A stretch of 64,000 bases of DNA from Gorsachius magnificus. Lineage: Eukaryota; Chordata; Aves; Pelecaniformes; Ardeidae. Position numbers and translations under genes: made by a program. Shown piece by piece: positions 32,601 through 64,000 of this stretch. Within the stretch, counting starts at the first letter, position 1. Each line of letters starts with the position of its first letter. The stretch is taken from NCBI GenBank assembly GCA_034008185.1, contig CM067081.1:157200258-157264257 (forward strand), given 5' to 3'. The notes below the pieces were generated by a model, which worked only from the letters and a program-made list of their open reading frames with translations, did no database searches and was not told the DNA's origin.

Positions 32601-35600
32601 AGACGTATGTCAGCAAGTCACAAAAACAGATAGGGGGATATGTATACAAAAACTATTCAGGACCTAAACACGCTTGTTCAATAGCATGCTCACAAGGCAG
32701 TATGTGTTTGTGTGTGCAGAAATGTACAGAACAAATGTAGGACCTAATCCAGCTGAGCATTATAAATACCCGTTGATTTCTGTGAAGCAGAAATTACTCA
32801 GTGTGTTTGAAGATATCATCAAGACTTGGCAAGATCATTTAGGGAAGGCTGTGTTCCACAGGATGCCGAGTACGTGCATATACTGAAGTGCTTGGGAAAT
32901 TGCTCGGAATCTTCCAGGATTTGCTTTCTTTTGAAAATCATGCCCTGGGATTCAGTAATCAACTAAATTAGCTCTGCATAGGCTTTTTGTCATCAGAAAT
33001 CAGCCTTGATGGGGATTTTCATGACGAATAAAGATTTGGTCGTAGGTCAGACTCAAATTCCTCAGGAGTACTTTAGAGTTCACCCATTTTTAAAGATTAA
33101 TTAAAGAAAATAAAGCAAGGCTTTGTACTGGTTATTCCCTAACTATGTTAATTGCGTGACAAGTTTCAACTCAAATTTTATACAACAGAAACTCTTCATG
33201 TTTTTCCACTTGCTGAAGCAAGATTTCATGGGAAAGTTATTTCTTGTTTTATCTCTGCAGCATTTATATTTAAAACTTGTGTTTCTTGGGTCTTTTTCAC
33301 TGGGTCTTAACTTCATTTCAGGTCAGCCACCCACATGATAGCAAGGCTTTCACAACCTACTGATAGGGATTTTCTGCCATCCAGGCAACCGTTTAAAACC
33401 TTATGCTTGATGTTTCATTTTTCCAGAGTAACTGAAAGGAGTCATATATTTGATGAGGGAAGGGAATTATTTTACCAATTTAACCAGCAGAAAGAATTAT
33501 CATGTGCGGATGCCTTACTTGGATGCATAAATGGAAGTCTCTCAAATTCCATACAATAGAATAGAAACTACTTCTGCAAAAGTTGGCATCATCTTTGTGG
33601 AACAGAGTTGCAAAGAGCAAATCTCAGATAGTAAATCCTTTCCGGGAATCCTGCCACAAAAACTTTGAGTAAGAACTTTATTTTATTTAAAATATTCAGA
33701 GAGCTGAGCATTAAATGTTCCACAGACAAGGAATGTATAGCATAGTTGGTTTCCTGCAGATCCAGCAAACCAAATTCCTTCTCCTGTAAGTAACTACAAT
33801 TCTATCAATCTTGGTGGAGCTTTGCCTGTATACCCAAGAAGCAATTTTTCCTCTGGATGCTTTTTACCAGCTGTTTTTCTTTTATAAAACGGTTCCTGTT
33901 TGAATGCTATGTTAAAGTTTTCAATAAGCTTTCAAACATCATAAAAATACTGTTTAAAAATACCAGGTATCTGTATTGTCCAATGTCGAGTGATGTTTCC
34001 GACTGGGATAATTTCAAAGGAAAAAAGATGTTTCATACCTCATGGAATCAAGCCTGTGTTGATTTATGAATCCATAGATAGCCAGCCACTTCATAAATAA
34101 AACGGTCACAGTACTATATTAATTCTCCAATATTTTGGACTTTATTCTCTCACCTACCTTTTCTAGTACTCAACTGTAACAAGTAATTTCAGCTGGAACG
34201 TATTTATGTTCACATTTTGCTCAGTTCATGTGAAAGTCCAATATGAAATTTTACTTTCATGATCATTTTGGTCTGGTCAAAAGTAATTATTGTTTTCTCA
34301 ACTATGCCTATGTTCAATAATATTCAGCTTACCAAAGATCACTCTATTAAACATAGACTAAAGACTTTTCTGACTACTGTATTATCTGAAGATACTAAAA
34401 GATATTTGAACAGTCTTAGTAACTTGCTATAAGCTTTACCAAATAAAAGCTTCCCGATACAAATGAAAGCCATGAGTGTCACCCAACTTTCAGAAATGAT
34501 GCTTATAAAACGTCAATAATTTCACATGAGCAAACAGCATAAAGCCGTTCACTGATAAGACAGCACTGAAAACTTATCAATCAAAGCTGAGCCAGACTTG
34601 CTGTCACCAAAACAGTCATCGTAAAGACACAGTCTAAATCAGATTTTCTGAGGAAACAGAAACTCTTGCAGCATCTGGAATTGACCTAAATACCTTCACT
34701 GTAAGCAACAAACCACTGCCACCTAGCGAGCCAAAGGAAAACCCAGTAATAAGTCATTTAAATAACTGCATTGTGAAAGGCAACATAAAATTTAACTGGT
34801 GTACTTCCTAGAGTCTAACTGTGATTTTTTCAGTTACAAAGCCTCCTGCTCCTTTTTTTAAAACGCACCATTTCAGAAAATTTTCTTTTAAAATAGTTTT
34901 TTCTTTCCATATTCAAAATAAGGCTTACATCGGCTTATGCTGTGGAGATCACAGTGCACTCTTTGGTGTGGCCACCGCATAGACCAACCAGTTGGGTAAC
35001 CTTGCGTGCAGTTTGGGCGATCTCACAAGCCTGCAATAACCAATCCTACAGTATTTCACTCTTTACAAATTTAGTTCAGATGTGGGGAAGGGAGGGCCCT
35101 ACCCAGTGCCAGTTCTACAAGTTTCTCTCTTGTACTGTCCTGCAGAATTCAAGGACACGTTTTTCTGAGGCAGATAATAGAAAGCCTGGTGACTACTTTT
35201 TAAGCAGTCTGAAAGCCTCTGTTTATGTGCAGTTTTCCATAAATGAAAGAAACAGTATTTTTTTCAAAGAAAGCATTTATGGTTTGTAGAGAAAAGTTTT
35301 CTATTGTTTTGTTCTGTTTTTCAAAACTGGAAGGCATACCTTGGCTTTGAATAAATGTGTAACAGCTCTACTGAGTTCAATGAAAGGTGTGTCTGCATGC
35401 TGTAGACAGAATGCAGTCCTTAAAGTCTTGCATAAATTGTGGTTTCATTTTGTGTAATCCTCATCATCTCCTTAGAGACACTTGTGCTCACTGCCAGCTG
35501 CCAATGTCCTGCACAATTAAACTTATAGGGACTTAAAAACCCTGATATGAACATCTTAAGTTTGCACAGAAGCCAACTGAGTGGAGGAGACATATTTACA

Positions 35601-36165
35601 TTATAATTATTTGACAACATTTACCAAAGTAGAGTTCTCTCCCTTAAAAAACCAAAACAAAACACTGTTTGTGTCATTTCACACAAAACTAAATTTGATC
35701 TCTTCTTCCCCAGATCCAGGTTGGTCTCTTAAAATGCACTTCAAATGGGTAAAAACTCATCACCCTGCCAACCAGATCTTTCTTCCCTAGAAACTTTTAA
35801 AATTAATAGATTCCAAAGGGTGGGTTCCTTTTAATCAGGAAACAATTATAGTAGGTGCTATTTTCAGACCTGCTGCATTACACAGCTTTTATGAATGACC
35901 CTGCACTTGCTGATACATCTCTCATCGGAGTTGCTATTTTTGTTGCTCTTTCCCTACTGAAGTTGCTGATGCTCCAGGTGACGCTGCTTTTGAAGCCATT
36001 TCCTTTTCTGCTGATGCTACAGATTGTGCTGAGGTAATATAATTGCTGTGGTCATTGCTAATGGCCCTGAATGGCTACTCCTCTTGCTATCCAAAGTACT
36101 TCCATTTTTATTCTCTGATATTACACCCAGCAGGGCCCTGAAAAAAAACCAAACACAACAAAACA
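29641..36165. other. Intergenic region between ALDH1L2 and WASHC4
   Basis: About 6.5 kb, AT-rich. A short CA run is at 31,676-31,688. A minus-strand frame at 29,799-30,107 is hydrophobic but matches nothing I know. A weak GCTGATGCT-like recurrence at 35,928-36,034 is too poor to call a minisatellite. Enhancers cannot be recognised by eye. Confidence 0.6.
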
Positions 36166-37031
36166 GATGACACCAAGCTGAGTGGTGCGGTTGACACGCC
36201 AGAAGGACGGGATGTCATTCAAAGAGACCTGGACAGGCTGGAGAGGTGGGCCTGTGTGAACCTCATGAGGTTCAACAAGGCCAAGTGCAAGGTCCTGCAC
36301 CTGGGTCGGGGTAACCCCCGGTATCAGTACAGGCTGGGGGAAGAAAGGATCGAGAGCAGCCCTGCCAAGAGGGACTTGGGGGTCTGATGGACGAAAAGCT
36401 GGACATGAGCTGGCAATGTGTGCTGGCAGCCCAGAAGGCCAACCGTACCCTGGGCTGCATCAGGAGAAGCGTGGCCAGCAGGTCGAGGGATCTGCTCTGG
36501 TGAGACCCCACCTGGAGCACTGCATCCAGCTCTGGAGCCCTCAGCACAAGAAGGACATGGACCTGTTGGAGCAGGTCCAGAGGAGGGCTACAAAAATGAT
36601 CCAAGGGCTGGAGCACCTCTCTTATGAGGACAGGCTGAGGGAGTTGGGCTTGTTCAGCCTGGAGAAGAGAAGGCTGCAGGGAGACCTGATTACAGCCTTT
36701 CAGTACCTAAAGGGGGCCTATAGGAAAGATGGGGAAAATCTTTTTAGTAGGGCCAGCTGTGACAGGACAAGGGGTAATGGTTTTAAACTGAAGCAGGGTA
36801 GGTTTAGACTGGATATAAGGAAGAAATTCTTTACAACGAGGGTGGTGAAACACTGGAACGGGATGCCCAGAGGGGGAGTGGAGGCCCCATCCCTGGGAAC
36901 ATTCAAGGCCAGGTTGAACGGGGCTCTGAGCAACCTGATCTGGTTAGCGGTGTCCCTGCTCACTGCAGGGGGGTTGGACTAGATGACCTCTAGGGGCCCC
37001 TTCCAACCCAAAACATTCTATAATTCTATGA
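36166..37031 (+). mobile_element. 5'-truncated young CR1 LINE fragment
   Basis: Starts abruptly inside the FADD-encoding region (GATGACACCAAGCTGAG) and runs to the CR1 3' end (CATTCTATAATTCTATG). It is nearly identical to 22,513-23,393 of the large CR1. It lacks one base near 36,384 (shifting the frame) and has a gap of about 20 bases near 36,491. It keeps the base next to the Arg-Ser codons that the large copy has lost. Coding remnant only, upstream of the WASHC4 island. Confidence 0.95.
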
Positions 37032-37771
37032 AAACAGTGGCTGACCGCATGCAGGTAAGTATCTCATGGCTCTGTGCGACAGCAGATGACGGTAAGATGA
37101 CAGCGTTGCAGCAGTCACCCCGGGCAGCGGCCTCTGAGCTCCGGACCCTCCCCCAGCGCTGGGTAGTTCCTCCCACAGCTCCCTTCCTCAGGGATCATCA
37201 GGAAGGGGAACTGCCGGGGGCTGTGGGTGTCCCGTTCTACCGGCTGTTCCCTTTCTCAGCCGCGTGAGTGGAATCGGTGGGAGAGGGACTCGGGCTGGGC
37301 CCCTGTACACCAGGGGCAAAGCAGAAAAGCTCCCGAAGCCCTCGCGCCTCGGAGACAGGCCCTGCCTCACCAAAACGCCCGGCTCACAGATGCAGGGGGG
37401 GGCAAAGAGGGCTTCCCCGCCCCACCCCGTCCCCCCCGCGCCTCTGAGGCGCCGCCACGCTCTCCTCCCGCGCCGCGGGGCCGAAGCGCAGTGCCCGCCT
37501 CCCCCCTCGCTCTCCCGCTCTGCTTTACTCCCCCTCGCCCTCCGCCGCGGGGCAGCGCTTGGCGGCACCGGCACCGGAGAGCCGGCCCGCCCGGCCGTGA
37601 GGGAGCCGAGGCCCGGCAACCGCCCCCCGGCAGGGGCGGCGGGGCGGGGGCCCGGGGGGGGGGGGCGCGGCCGCCGGGGGCCCCCCTTCCCCCCCCCCCC
37701 GCGCGGCAGCGGGGCGGAAGTCTCGGCGCCGGTCGGGGGGAGGGGGGGCGGCCGCCGGGCGCGGCGGCGGC

Positions 37772-63805
<26,034 letters not shown>

Positions 63806-64000
63806 GTAAGTAGTAATGTTAGTAACTTAGTTAAACAAGCCACTGTAGTGGGAGGGATTCAGAGGAGGAGAGGATAAAGCTTGGACTGAAACTCTTGAGG
63901 AAAAATCACACCCAAAAAAAAAAGTAAGACCCAGGCAAGAGTTACTACTGAGGCAGAAATTTCTTCTCAATCTGGAGGATATAAAAGCAGTCTTTGTTCT

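Noticed and set aside
35928..36034. Apparent GCTGATGCT-type minisatellite
   Set aside because: The units are irregular and too diverged to define a period by eye.

Overview
This window is vertebrate genomic DNA, almost certainly from a bird. The evidence is short protein-coding exons with GT-AG splice sites, introns of avian size, two GC-rich promoter islands, and several CR1 LINE retrotransposons that end in the avian ATTCTATG-type 3' repeat. No bacterial features are present. The species cannot be named from the sequence.

Layout: (1) 1-29,028, minus strand: the first 14 coding exons of ALDH1L2, mitochondrial 10-formyltetrahydrofolate dehydrogenase. They cover about 586 residues and run off the left edge before the aldehyde dehydrogenase catalytic residues. 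Every exon joins in frame. (2) 28,590-29,620: GC-rich promoter island of ALDH1L2 with a CCG repeat in the 5' UTR. (3) 29,030-37,770: 8.7 kb head-to-head intergenic region, mostly featureless, with a 5'-truncated CR1 at 36,166-37,031. (4) 37,120-38,480: second GC-rich island, holding exon 1 of WASHC4. (5) 37,772-63,805, plus strand: 19 coding exons of WASHC4 (SWIP, KIAA1033), a WASH complex subunit. They cover about 630 of roughly 1,170 residues, continue off the right edge, and are all in phase. The divergent ALDH1L2/WASHC4 pair is the known order at human 12q23.3.

Repeats: a near full-length CR1 (about 4.5 kb) lies in ALDH1L2 intron 1, broken by two stops and at least two frameshifts. A young relative of it lies in the intergenic region. 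A CR1 with a continuous 482-codon reverse transcriptase frame is nested inside another CR1 in WASHC4 intron 15. A short CR1 abuts a much older CR1-like fragment in ALDH1L2 intron 3.

The two genes are not a pathway pair. ALDH1L2 makes CO2, tetrahydrofolate and NADPH in mitochondria; WASHC4 supports actin nucleation on endosomes. I found no convincing undescribed system. The points most worth checking are the missing in-frame ATG of WASHC4, a GC-AG intron in ALDH1L2, a changed residue beside the phosphopantetheine serine of ALDH1L2, two weak splice donors, and the nested and near-complete CR1 copies.
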